Positions 7,375-14,514 of a stretch of 20,124 nt of DNA are shown in pieces. The stretch comes from Bacteroidia bacterium (GTDB taxonomy: Bacteria; Bacteroidota; Bacteroidia; Flavobacteriales; Flavobacteriaceae), in NCBI GenBank assembly GCA_018679315.1, contig JAHHLF010000272.1:1-20124 (forward strand), given 5' to 3'. The notes beneath the pieces were generated by a model. That model had not been told where the DNA came from, did no database searches, and saw only the letters and a list, made by a program, of their open reading frames with translations. Within the stretch, counting starts at the first letter, position 1. The number at the start of each line of letters is the position of its first letter. The translations under genes and the position numbers were made by a program.

Positions 7375-9066
7375 CTATTTCCTGAAAAAGACACTTCTAA
7401 ACATTGAAGTATTCCCTACGTTGTCTGTAACTTCTACTCTGAGGTCACATTGAGTAGTATTCAATATCTTATCATCAAAGTTATACGTAATAGTCTTGGT
7501 CTTTGGTTCATATTCCATAAGGATCCACTGTCCGTTTAAAGTGGCCGAATAGGTGTTGATCCCACTTAGATCATCTGAAATTCGCAGGCTGAGGTAGTGG
7601 TAGTTGGTCAGCCATTGCTTGTCTTTAAAATTTTTAGGCCTGATGGAAGGCGGAACGCTGTCTTTAGCCAATGTAAAAGTGCCCAGGCTTCGTGTGCGGG
7701 TCGTAAATGTATTCCCTCGCTTATATGTTTTCATGAAATCGGGCCTTCCTTTCCTGTCCAGCCTTGCAATGAACATTTTTTTGCGAACCGACTCAGGATA
7801 GGAGGCGACATCAAAAGTAAGGGTGAAGTTCTTATGGGCAGGTACTCGGTTATTGTGTATGGTGACGGTATCCTTACCGGGGATCAGATTCGCATAAAAA
7901 TCCTTATAAAAAGTATTTGCCGGAAAATACACCTTCGCCCCATCAAGGTCGAAATTATTGGGTTTTGAGGCTTTAATAAACTGACCTGAGGGGGTTTCCC
8001 GGTCTATTTGTTTCAATGGACTATTACGACCCTCTACAGGAATGATCAGGATTGTTTCATTCCCTTTGATATCCGTAAGCCGCAATTCTACCTCATAGGA
8101 TCTGCCTATTGCCACCTGTAATTTACCCTCATTGACCAGGGTATTGTATATGCCTAATTCATTGCCTTCAGCCAGATAAAACAATTGAATACGCTGTCGG
8201 TACCTGCCAAAATGATCGTAATCAATAAAGGTGTTAATATAACGGGTTTCAGAGAATGAGAAGGTTTCAAAATCGTATTGACTTACCACTTTCCCATCTA
8301 CTTTTTGTTCCAGGGCGAAAAGTCCATTCCTGTTTGTTGCCAGATCCTGCCTGTCATAAGCGTTGATCCCAAAACCAATGGTCCCAGAAGCGAGTACCGT
8401 ATTTGCCCTGTAGGTCCCGTCTTTTTGCCTTGTAATGGGTATTTGTACTTTGGTCTTTTGCTGATTTACCTGAGCATTAGCACTTAGGGGATAGGCGTAT
8501 ACGTTATTTATGGTGGGCTTTGTTTCATCCTTTACATCAATACCGTAGAGCAGTGGGTTGGTCGGTTTTTCTGTAATGCTGCTTCGGATCTCAAAGTGCA
8601 GGTGTGGACCTGATGATCCGCCGGTGTTCCCTGTATATGCCATTACCTCACCTTTCTCTACGTTGAGTTCTCCGTAATCAGGAAAAACTTCTATTTCATA
8701 GGATTTACGTTCGTATTGGATCTTTTTAATATAAGCCTCGATCTCAGGGGAGAAATTTTTAAGGTGTGCATAGACCGAAGTGTATCCATTGGGATGTGCC
8801 ACGTATAAAGCCTTTCCATAGCCCCAATGTGAGATCTTGATCCGGCTGACAGTCCCATCTGCTATGGCGTAAATAGGTAAACCCGTTCTCTTTTGAGTTT
8901 TTATATCAATACCGGCATGGAAGTGGTTCGATCGTAATTCTCCAAACGTACCGGATAAGATAAGCGGTATATCCAAAGGAGACCTAAAGGTGTTTTGGGG
9001 ATACTCGTATTGTCCGTAAATAGTACTGACCAGGAGGAAAAATAGAATGCTCAGAACAAATTTCAT
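7375..9066 (-). CDS. M23 family metallopeptidase (LytM-type, periplasmic)
   Basis: This zinc endopeptidase probably cuts peptidoglycan cross-links. The start at 9066 (MKFVLSILFFLLVSTIYGQ) gives 563 residues with a clean signal peptide; the longer frame from 9138 would put 24 extra residues in front and begin inside the predicted promoter. The catalytic domain comes right after the signal. Zinc ligands are H50 and D54 (HAGID) and H157, with H101 (YAHL) and H155 (GPHLHFE) as catalytic histidines, so it looks active rather than an EnvC-like activator. Beyond about residue 200 lie some 360 residues of beta-rich sequence, probably Ig-like modules, ending VTDNVGNTSMFRSVFFRK. That large C-terminal extension may anchor or position the enzyme. 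It is divergent from the zapA operon, which fits a wall-remodelling role at division, and is followed four bases later by an exported partner. Confidence 0.93.
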   Translation of the reverse strand: MKFVLSILFFLLVSTIYGQYEYPQNTFRSPLDIPLILSGTFGELRSNHFHAGIDIKTQKRTGLPIYAIADGTVSRIKISHWGYGKALYVAHPNGYTSVYAHLKNFSPEIEAYIKKIQYERKSYEIEVFPDYGELNVEKGEVMAYTGNTGGSSGPHLHFEIRSSITEKPTNPLLYGIDVKDETKPTINNVYAYPLSANAQVNQQKTKVQIPITRQKDGTYRANTVLASGTIGFGINAYDRQDLATNRNGLFALEQKVDGKVVSQYDFETFSFSETRYINTFIDYDHFGRYRQRIQLFYLAEGNELGIYNTLVNEGKLQVAIGRSYEVELRLTDIKGNETILIIPVEGRNSPLKQIDRETPSGQFIKASKPNNFDLDGAKVYFPANTFYKDFYANLIPGKDTVTIHNNRVPAHKNFTLTFDVASYPESVRKKMFIARLDRKGRPDFMKTYKRGNTFTTRTRSLGTFTLAKDSVPPSIRPKNFKDKQWLTNYHYLSLRISDDLSGINTYSATLNGQWILMEYEPKTKTITYNFDDKILNTTQCDLRVEVTDNVGNTSMFRSVFFRK

Positions 9067-9135
9067 GGCCCAAATGTTGGTGCGAAAATAATTAAACCCA
9101 TTTAATTGATTACGATAGGATTGCATAAAATATGC

Positions 9136-9143
9136 CAAAAATA
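9136..9143 (-). promoter_or_regulatory. Candidate -7 element of the M23 operon
   Basis: The minus strand reads TATTTTTG (9143-9136), fitting TAnnTTTG; no good -33 TTG was found. Transcription would start near 9129, leaving a leader of about 63 bases to the ATG at 9066, which supports the shorter start. A short inverted repeat (GCATA/TATGC, 9123-9135) lies at the predicted start point. A second match, TACTTTTG at 9201-9194, also lacks a -33 element. Confidence 0.35.
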
Positions 9144-9201
9144 AAGGGCTGGCTCCTTTTTAGCTTAAGAATAGCACTTAGAATAATTATAGCCAAAAGT
9201 A

Positions 9202-9232
9202 TTGCGAAGTCGTTGGCGGAATGTTAACTTTG
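9202..9232 (+). promoter_or_regulatory. Promoter of the zapB-like/zapA operon (Bacteroidota type)
   Basis: TTG (9202-9204), a 20-base spacer and TAACTTTG (9225-9232) match the housekeeping Bacteroidota promoter TTG-N19-21-TAnnTTTG in both elements and spacing. It is the best promoter in the window. Transcription would start near 9238, about 18 bases before the ATG at 9256. Confidence 0.6.
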
Positions 9233-9255
9233 TGTATAACGCATAGGATGATTGT

Positions 9256-9546
9256 ATGAGCGATTTATTAGGAATCGTAGATGCCCTCGAGAATAAAATA
9301 AGCAAGCTCCTGCACAGAATAGATGTACTGGGGCAGACCAACTCGAAATTGGAGGTAGAATTAGAATCGCTGAAAAATGCACACAATTCTACTGAGGTCA
9401 CGGCTTCTGAATGGGAGGAAAAATATAACTCCCTTAAGCTCGCAAGTTCTATGGTGGGTAGTGAAAATGACAAGACTGAAGCAAAGCTCAAAATAAATTC
9501 ACTTATTCGGGAAATAGACCATTGCATAACACAATTAGCCGAATAA
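9256..9546 (+). CDS. Small coiled-coil protein, ZapB-like
   Basis: This is a 96-residue acidic protein predicted to be almost entirely helical coiled coil (heptad-like leucine, isoleucine and valine spacing from residue 5 to about 90), without a signal peptide or membrane segment. Its size, composition and position directly before zapA (15 bases apart) suggest a ZapB-like partner that links ZapA-FtsZ assemblies. Coiled coils resemble each other by composition, so this rests on context rather than on a family motif. It is expressed from the strong promoter at 9202-9232. Confidence 0.8.
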   Translation: MSDLLGIVDALENKISKLLHRIDVLGQTNSKLEVELESLKNAHNSTEVTASEWEEKYNSLKLASSMVGSENDKTEAKLKINSLIREIDHCITQLAE

Positions 9547-9561
9547 GTATATAAGGAAAAT

Positions 9562-9858
9562 ATGGGAGAAAAGCTCAAAATTAAGCTTTCTATTGCGGAT
9601 AGGGTGTATCCGTTAACCATTGATCCAAGCCAGGAAGAAGGCTTGCGAAAAGCAGCCAAGAATATCGAACAGCTGGCTAAACGTTTTGAGCAGAATTATG
9701 CCGTAAGGGACAAGCAAGATGTACTTGCCATGTGTGCCCTGCAGTTTGCTTCCAAAATAGAGCAACGCGGTATAAGTTCGTCTGAAGATACGCTCCAGGC
9801 CACTGAGCGCTTAAAAGCGCTGGATGAATTGATCAGTGCCAAATTGGAGATAAAATAA
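9562..9858 (+). CDS. zapA: Cell division protein ZapA
   Basis: ZapA binds and bundles FtsZ filaments at the Z-ring. The 98-residue protein has the family layout: an N-terminal beta-alpha-beta head (KLKIKLSIADRVYPLTIDPSQEEGLRKAA-type sequence, residues 4-34), then a central helix with KNIEQLAKRFEQ and a C-terminal coiled-coil helix, close to the usual 90-110 residues. The ATG at 9562 is the only sensible start. It follows the ZapB-like coiled coil and precedes a 6S-type RNA and rny, an order I recall as common in Bacteroidota; E. coli likewise has zapA next to the 6S RNA gene. Confidence 0.9.
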   Translation: MGEKLKIKLSIADRVYPLTIDPSQEEGLRKAAKNIEQLAKRFEQNYAVRDKQDVLAMCALQFASKIEQRGISSSEDTLQATERLKALDELISAKLEIK

Positions 9859-9880
9859 GTTCTTTTAAATAATTAAGTTA

Positions 9881-10050
9881 CTGCCCACATTGGTAATAAT
9901 TTTTGACAAACTCAACACTAATTTGTTTGAAAAGGGTGAGTTTAGTTTGTAAAAGCAGGCCTCCTAGTAGAGGATCCTTGATCAAGCTGTTAGCCCTAAA
10001 CCTGTTTACTGGAGTTTGTACAAAACTTCATCGATGTGGGCTTTTTTTTT
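9881..10050 (+). ncRNA. ssrS: 6S RNA, flavobacterial type (6S-Flavo)
   Basis: 6S RNA mimics an open promoter and sequesters RNA polymerase holoenzyme. The zapA-rny gap holds a long irregular hairpin: closing stem GCCCACAT (9883-9890) with ATGTGGGC (10034-10041), eight perfect pairs directly followed by a run of T (10042-10050) that ends transcription. Inside, GTTTGTA (9945-9951) can pair with TACAAAAC (10019-10026, one bulge) and AAGCAGG (9953-9959) with CCTGTTT (10001-10007). The apical part has CCTC/GAGG (9960-9963/9970-9973) and the palindrome CTTGATCAAG (9977-9986). This rod with a central bulge, located between zapA and rny, fits the 6S-Flavo family. The 5' end is uncertain: an alternative hairpin AAACTCA/TGAGTTT (9909-9915/9937-9943) and a usual family length nearer 110 bases allow a start around 9940. 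No canonical promoter was found. Confidence 0.72.
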
Positions 10051-10109
10051 AGAGTACATCCAAGTGAACACCCTGCAGGGCTCTAAAAGTGACGATAAAA
10101 TGGAATACA

Positions 10110-11678
10110 ATGGATGTTACAACTATAGCGATCGGGCTGGGTATTGGGTTACTTGCAGGCTTTTTGATCGCCAAATTATTGGAAAAAGGAAAAGCTTCCA
10201 AAACCATTAAAAATGCCAAAAGAGAAGCTTCACGCATTGTCAAAGATGCACAGAAAGAAGGAGAGGGGATAAAGAAAGACAAGATCTTCCAGGCCAAAGA
10301 GAAATTCCTTGAGCTAAAGGCAGAACATGAAAAGGTTATCATCAACAAGGACAAAAAGATATCCGAAGCCGAAAAACGCACCCGGGATAAAGAGTCACAA
10401 GTAAGCAGTGAACTGGCAAAGAAGAAAAAGCTTAACGAGCAGTTGGAAGGCCGCATAAAGGAAGTAACGCACAAGCGGGATTTTTACGAGAAGAAACAGT
10501 CTGAACTTGAAAAACTACATAAAAGTCAGGTTCAGCAATTAGAGGTCATTTCAGGACTTTCGGCAGAAGATGCAAAGAGTCAGCTGCTTGAGTCCTTAAA
10601 AGAAACTGCAAAGACAGATGCCATGGCCTACCTCCAAACCACAATGGAAGAAGCCAAATTAACGGCTCAGCAGGAGGCCAAAAAAGTCATCATAAATACG
10701 ATACAGCGAATTGGTACGGAAGAGACTATAGAGAACTGTGTTTCGGTTTTTAACCTGGAATCAGATGATGTTAAAGGCAGGATCATTGGTCGTGAAGGTC
10801 GGAATATCAGGGCGATTGAATCGGCTACCGGGGTTGAGATCATTGTAGATGATACGCCCGAAGCCATTATTCTCTCTTGTTTTGATTCGGTAAGAAGGGA
10901 AGTAGCCCGACTCTCTTTACACAAGCTGGTGACAGATGGGAGGATCCACCCTGCGCGCATTGAAGAGATAGTTAAGAAAACCGAAAAACAGATCGAACAG
11001 GAGATCGTTGAAGTAGGAAAACGTACAGTTATAGATCTGGGGATCCACGGACTGCACCCAGAATTGATCAAGGCAGTGGGGCGTATGAAGTATCGTTCCT
11101 CCTACGGCCAGAACTTGCTGCAACACTCAAGGGAGGTCGCTAAGCTCTGCGGTATCATGGCGGCGGAATTAGGATTGAATGCTAAAATGGCCAAACGCGC
11201 CGGTTTGCTGCATGATATCGGAAAAGTACCCTTTGTAGAAAGCGAAGTGGAGACGCCACATGCCATACTGGGTATGCAATGGGCCGAAAAATATGGCGAG
11301 AAAAAAGAAGTGTGTAATGCTATTGGAGCCCACCACGATGAGATTGAAATGAATACATTGATCTCACCCATCATTCAGGTATGTGATGCGATCAGTGGTG
11401 CAAGACCCGGGGCGAGAAGGCAGGTGCTGGATTCGTATATACAGAGACTTAAGGATCTTGAAGACATCGCCTTTGCCTTTAATGGGGTACAAAAGGCATA
11501 TGCCATTCAGGCCGGAAGAGAACTGAGGGTCATCGTTGAGAGTGAGAAGGTCAGTGATGAGAAAGCAGCCCAATTATCCTTTGAGATATCTCAAAAGATC
11601 CAGACTGATATGACGTATCCCGGACAAGTTAAAGTGACTGTTATCCGGGAAACACGTTCAGTGAACGTAGCAAAATAA
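10110..11678 (+). CDS. rny: Ribonuclease Y
   Basis: RNase Y is a membrane-anchored endoribonuclease that starts mRNA decay. From the ATG at 10110 the protein has 522 residues: an N-terminal membrane anchor (IAIGLGIGLLAGFLIAKLL, about 5-23), a long charged coiled coil (about 28-200), a KH domain with GRIIGREGRN (223-232), and an HD phosphohydrolase domain whose metal-binding pair is H368-D369 in LLHDIGK, the same numbers I recall for the B. subtilis enzyme. That match and the usual length near 520 favour 10110 over the in-frame GTG at 10089, which would add seven residues. No separate promoter stands out in the 59 bases after the 6S terminator run, so read-through from zapA or the 6S gene may drive it. 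A perfect palindrome CCCTGCAGGG (10071-10080) lies in its leader. Confidence 0.96.
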   Translation: MDVTTIAIGLGIGLLAGFLIAKLLEKGKASKTIKNAKREASRIVKDAQKEGEGIKKDKIFQAKEKFLELKAEHEKVIINKDKKISEAEKRTRDKESQVSSELAKKKKLNEQLEGRIKEVTHKRDFYEKKQSELEKLHKSQVQQLEVISGLSAEDAKSQLLESLKETAKTDAMAYLQTTMEEAKLTAQQEAKKVIINTIQRIGTEETIENCVSVFNLESDDVKGRIIGREGRNIRAIESATGVEIIVDDTPEAIILSCFDSVRREVARLSLHKLVTDGRIHPARIEEIVKKTEKQIEQEIVEVGKRTVIDLGIHGLHPELIKAVGRMKYRSSYGQNLLQHSREVAKLCGIMAAELGLNAKMAKRAGLLHDIGKVPFVESEVETPHAILGMQWAEKYGEKKEVCNAIGAHHDEIEMNTLISPIIQVCDAISGARPGARRQVLDSYIQRLKDLEDIAFAFNGVQKAYAIQAGRELRVIVESEKVSDEKAAQLSFEISQKIQTDMTYPGQVKVTVIRETRSVNVAK

Positions 11679-11811
11679 TAGGCTCCCCGGAATATTAATC
11701 AGGATTGATTCTTATAAAAAGTAAGATCCTTTGTTTAAAAGACCAATTTGATATTATTTTATATTGCTTAAGAAATGAAGTGATAGAAAGTAATCAAAAG
11801 CAACCAAACCT

Positions 11812-12861
11812 ATGTCTGATCCAATTCGCTGTAAAAACTGTGAGTCCCGGATAGAAGAGGGATTTAATTTTTGTCCGGAATGCGGTCAAGAGATAACAGA
11901 CAATCTCACTTTTGGTGTGCTGTTCCATAATACAATAGAGAATTTTTTCTCTGTTGACGCGCGTTTTTTCCGGAGTTTCATTCCCCTCATGATAAAGCCC
12001 GGCGTGCTGGCACGTAGATTTGTTGACGGTAAGCGGTTGTCATACCTGCATCCGGCACAGTTTTATCTCTTTATTTCTGTCCTCTTCTTTTTCATTTTTT
12101 CCTTCAGCATTAGAAAGGCAGACAGCAAGGTAAGTCAGGCCCTTAAAAAAGGATTTGATTCCGAAATAGTTCCGGATTCTGTTAAAATTGAGCAGGATTC
12201 AATAGCTATTGAAAAAGCCAGGGAGGCTTTTAAAGAAAACCGGAAATTTATGGGCATCTCAGATGAAGATGCTCAGGAGATCGATTCTGCGATCGCTTCA
12301 GGTCAGGGACGTCCCGAAATGAGCTTTTCTTTTGACCGGAAGGTCTTGGATTCTTTGATCGCTAATAACGCGCCGGAACAAGAGAAATTAGAGGCCATGG
12401 GCATGAAGGAAGATGCAGGCGCGCTAACACGAAGGTTTTTTGCCCAACTCCTTAAATTCTATAATCAAAAAGGGGATGGTATACTGCAAACCTTTTATGA
12501 TACGATCCCAATAGCCATGTTCTTTATGCTCCCGCTATTTGCTTTTTTGTTGAAAATATTTTACTGGCGGCGCGCGACATTCGCACATCATATGGTATTC
12601 AGTTTCTATTACTTCACATTTCTGTTTACTGCATTTTGTATCCTGCTGACGGCTGAGCTTATTTGGGATATTCCGTTTTGGATAGAATTCTTGTTTTTCC
12701 TTTCTTTTATGGTCTACTTAATAGCCGCTTTAATGAACTTTTATAAAAGCAGTTGGATCGGGGCGATCTTAAAAGCTGGCATAATCACTTTTGTCTATTT
12801 ACTGCTCATTGTACCTACGGCCTTTATAGGCATCGTACTTACTTCCTTTATGCTCTACTAA
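11812..12861 (+). CDS. DUF3667 domain-containing membrane protein with N-terminal zinc ribbon
   Basis: This 349-residue protein of unknown function begins with a zinc ribbon: C7xxC10 and C21xxC24 (CKNC ... CPECG). The DUF3667 core follows (ENFFSVDARFFRSF, IKPGVLARRFVDGKRLSYLHPAQFYLF), leading into a first membrane helix (about 83-100). A long, probably non-membrane loop (about 105-225) separates it from three or four C-terminal membrane segments (about 228-245, 265-285, 290-312 and 322-345). Domain and family are clear; the role is not known. The 133-base upstream gap (11679-11811) shows no good promoter or terminator. Its stop is immediately followed by the stop of the opposing methyltransferase gene. 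Confidence 0.9.
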   Translation: MSDPIRCKNCESRIEEGFNFCPECGQEITDNLTFGVLFHNTIENFFSVDARFFRSFIPLMIKPGVLARRFVDGKRLSYLHPAQFYLFISVLFFFIFSFSIRKADSKVSQALKKGFDSEIVPDSVKIEQDSIAIEKAREAFKENRKFMGISDEDAQEIDSAIASGQGRPEMSFSFDRKVLDSLIANNAPEQEKLEAMGMKEDAGALTRRFFAQLLKFYNQKGDGILQTFYDTIPIAMFFMLPLFAFLLKIFYWRRATFAHHMVFSFYYFTFLFTAFCILLTAELIWDIPFWIEFLFFLSFMVYLIAALMNFYKSSWIGAILKAGIITFVYLLLIVPTAFIGIVLTSFMLY

Positions 12862-14478
12862 TTAAATTGCCTTGAATAAATTGATGCTAACTGTAGCCAG
12901 TTCTGAATTTGGGAATTTGCTGAAATGTTCTTCGTCAAGCAGTAAGCCGGCCTGGGCAGCTATGCGATGAAAAACATCGATCTCTACAATGTACTGATCC
13001 GAAAATCCATGTGTGGCATCATAGGCCGTGGCGGCTGTTCTCCCTAGGTTGGCAGCGGTCAGAGCAGGAGGGATTGTATGTAATTCAATCACTAATAGGC
13101 CAAACTTTTTCAAATAAGGCGTCCAGCGTTTTAAATGTTCGGCCAGATTCTTTTCTACGAGAGTGTTTGAAAGTCGTTTGCCCCGATAGGCATAGGCCCC
13201 GGTTGAAGTACTTCTGTCATCCGAATCATCCTGAGGCGGGTCTTCCCAAATTCGATTGTGGTCAAGGAAGGTGCGTACGTTAAGTAGATCGCCCAGATCC
13301 ATACCGTAGTTTTCCTCCAGATCTTTGGCCAGCAGATCAGGCCTGCTGATATCCCCTTTGATCACTTTTGCCCAAATGTCGGCATTAATGAGATTGGCGC
13401 GAGTCACTTTTAAGGCTACCTCATTGAAGTCGGCCCCAACTAGGAATAAGGGATATTCATCAAGTACTTTCCCGCGTTCGGTACGTTGCTCTATGACATC
13501 AAATAAATGCTCCAGATAGGCGCCATTGCCACATCCCATATCTACGATCCCCTTGGGTTGTTCGTGAATGGGTTTATTGAAGAGTGCAATGATTATATCA
13601 TCTACTTTTTTAAAGTAGGCCGAGTGGGCACCGCCGCTTCCCCATACATTCATAGCCCGGTCTACATGCTTTTCTGGCTGGCCTTCAACCACATTCCACA
13701 TCTCATGCGGATCCCCGAAAAGAAGGGTTTCAATATTTCTAAAAGTGGGATTATAGGAAACAGTTACACCAAAGGCAGAGGCTCTTTTTGCAAAAAACAG
13801 GCCCTTTTCAGTGAACTGGAAGGTATCGTTCCTGCGATGGAACCAGCCCAGATGGGCAAAAAAATCGAGTAATGAGGTAAAACTTTCAGGATCCTGGTGA
13901 AATTCCTCGGCCTTAAAGGAATGCTCCATAAAATATTGATGGAACATTCCGCTCATACCCAGGGCAACCAGTGAGGGAGCTATCAGCATTCCCTCAATAT
14001 GCTTGAGAATTTGTTCCTGAACTTGCCGTTCTACAGAGTCATTGGATAGCGTGGTGTCATAGCCCGATCTCAACTTGTTGGTTATCCCCAGCCAGATCTC
14101 AAAAGGTTCTTTTTCAAACAACCGCTTGTGGTATTTGCCAGAGAGCAACAAGAGCTCATAAACGTCCTTGTAGAGATCACAATGCGTATGTAAAAATTTG
14201 GTCTTATCAGATATGGAATAGTACACCTCATCAGTTGTGTTATCTACTTCCTGAAGTAACCACCCCTGTGAAGCCATAAGCCTGAGTGCCACATTTAAAT
14301 AGCCCTCATTGGCTTCAAATTTATCGGCTAATTGTGCCAGGTCTACTCCTTTCTCTTGAAGAATATGAGCTAATATGCCTTTCTTATAAATCACATACGT
14401 AGAAGGGCCCGCCCCAAGTCCGTCGAGATATTGGAACAGGTCCTGCCTAAAAATCCTTTTTTCTTCTTTTGTCAGCAC
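12862..14478 (-). CDS. Class I SAM-dependent methyltransferase with N-terminal winged-helix region
   Basis: This is a 538-residue protein. Residues 1-110 look like a winged-helix dimerisation domain of O-methyltransferase type (LAQLADKFEANEGYLNVALRLM; ASQGWLL). A second helical/winged segment spans about 160-250 (FFAHLGWFHRRNDTFQFTEKG). The Rossmann methyltransferase core has SAM motif I at 310-322 (VDMGCGNGAYLEHL, D313) and an acidic residue in FLVGADFNEVAL as motif II. The layout resembles methyltransferases associated with polyketide enzymes (AprA-related), though no biosynthetic genes are near; the substrate is unknown. The start is GTG at 14478: a TGA lies seven codons upstream and no ATG intervenes. 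It lies 36 bases after the M14 peptidase gene and probably shares its transcript. Confidence 0.88.
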   Translation of the reverse strand: MLTKEEKRIFRQDLFQYLDGLGAGPSTYVIYKKGILAHILQEKGVDLAQLADKFEANEGYLNVALRLMASQGWLLQEVDNTTDEVYYSISDKTKFLHTHCDLYKDVYELLLLSGKYHKRLFEKEPFEIWLGITNKLRSGYDTTLSNDSVERQVQEQILKHIEGMLIAPSLVALGMSGMFHQYFMEHSFKAEEFHQDPESFTSLLDFFAHLGWFHRRNDTFQFTEKGLFFAKRASAFGVTVSYNPTFRNIETLLFGDPHEMWNVVEGQPEKHVDRAMNVWGSGGAHSAYFKKVDDIIIALFNKPIHEQPKGIVDMGCGNGAYLEHLFDVIEQRTERGKVLDEYPLFLVGADFNEVALKVTRANLINADIWAKVIKGDISRPDLLAKDLEENYGMDLGDLLNVRTFLDHNRIWEDPPQDDSDDRSTSTGAYAYRGKRLSNTLVEKNLAEHLKRWTPYLKKFGLLVIELHTIPPALTAANLGRTAATAYDATHGFSDQYIVEIDVFHRIAAQAGLLLDEEHFSKFPNSELATVSINLFKAI

Positions 14479-14504
14479 GAATGAGAAGAATTGAATTCAA
14501 TAAA

Positions 14505-14512
14505 CAAATGTA
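14505..14512 (-). promoter_or_regulatory. Possible -7 element before the methyltransferase gene
   Basis: The minus strand reads TACATTTG (14512-14505), matching TAnnTTTG, in the short gap between the M14 stop and the GTG start at 14478. No -33 TTG is well placed. It may give the methyltransferase its own weak promoter, or be chance. Confidence 0.25.
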
Positions 14513-14514
14513 TT

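Noticed and set aside
9067..9138. Longer N-terminus for the M23 peptidase from 9138
   Set aside because: It would bury the signal peptide behind 24 residues and begin inside the candidate -7 element at 9136-9143.
10071..10080. Perfect palindrome CCCTGCAGGG in the rny leader, possibly an operator or second terminator
   Set aside because: It has no loop and no T-tract, and a single 10-base palindrome is weak evidence without a second copy or a known regulator.
10089..10109. GTG at 10089 as the start of RNase Y
   Set aside because: The ATG at 10110 gives the usual length and places the HD pair at 368-369 as in B. subtilis; the extra seven residues are not part of the membrane anchor.
11679..11811. 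Terminator or promoter between rny and the DUF3667 gene
   Set aside because: Only five-base stems (such as AATCA/TGATT) without a T-tract, and no exact TAnnTTTG, were found.
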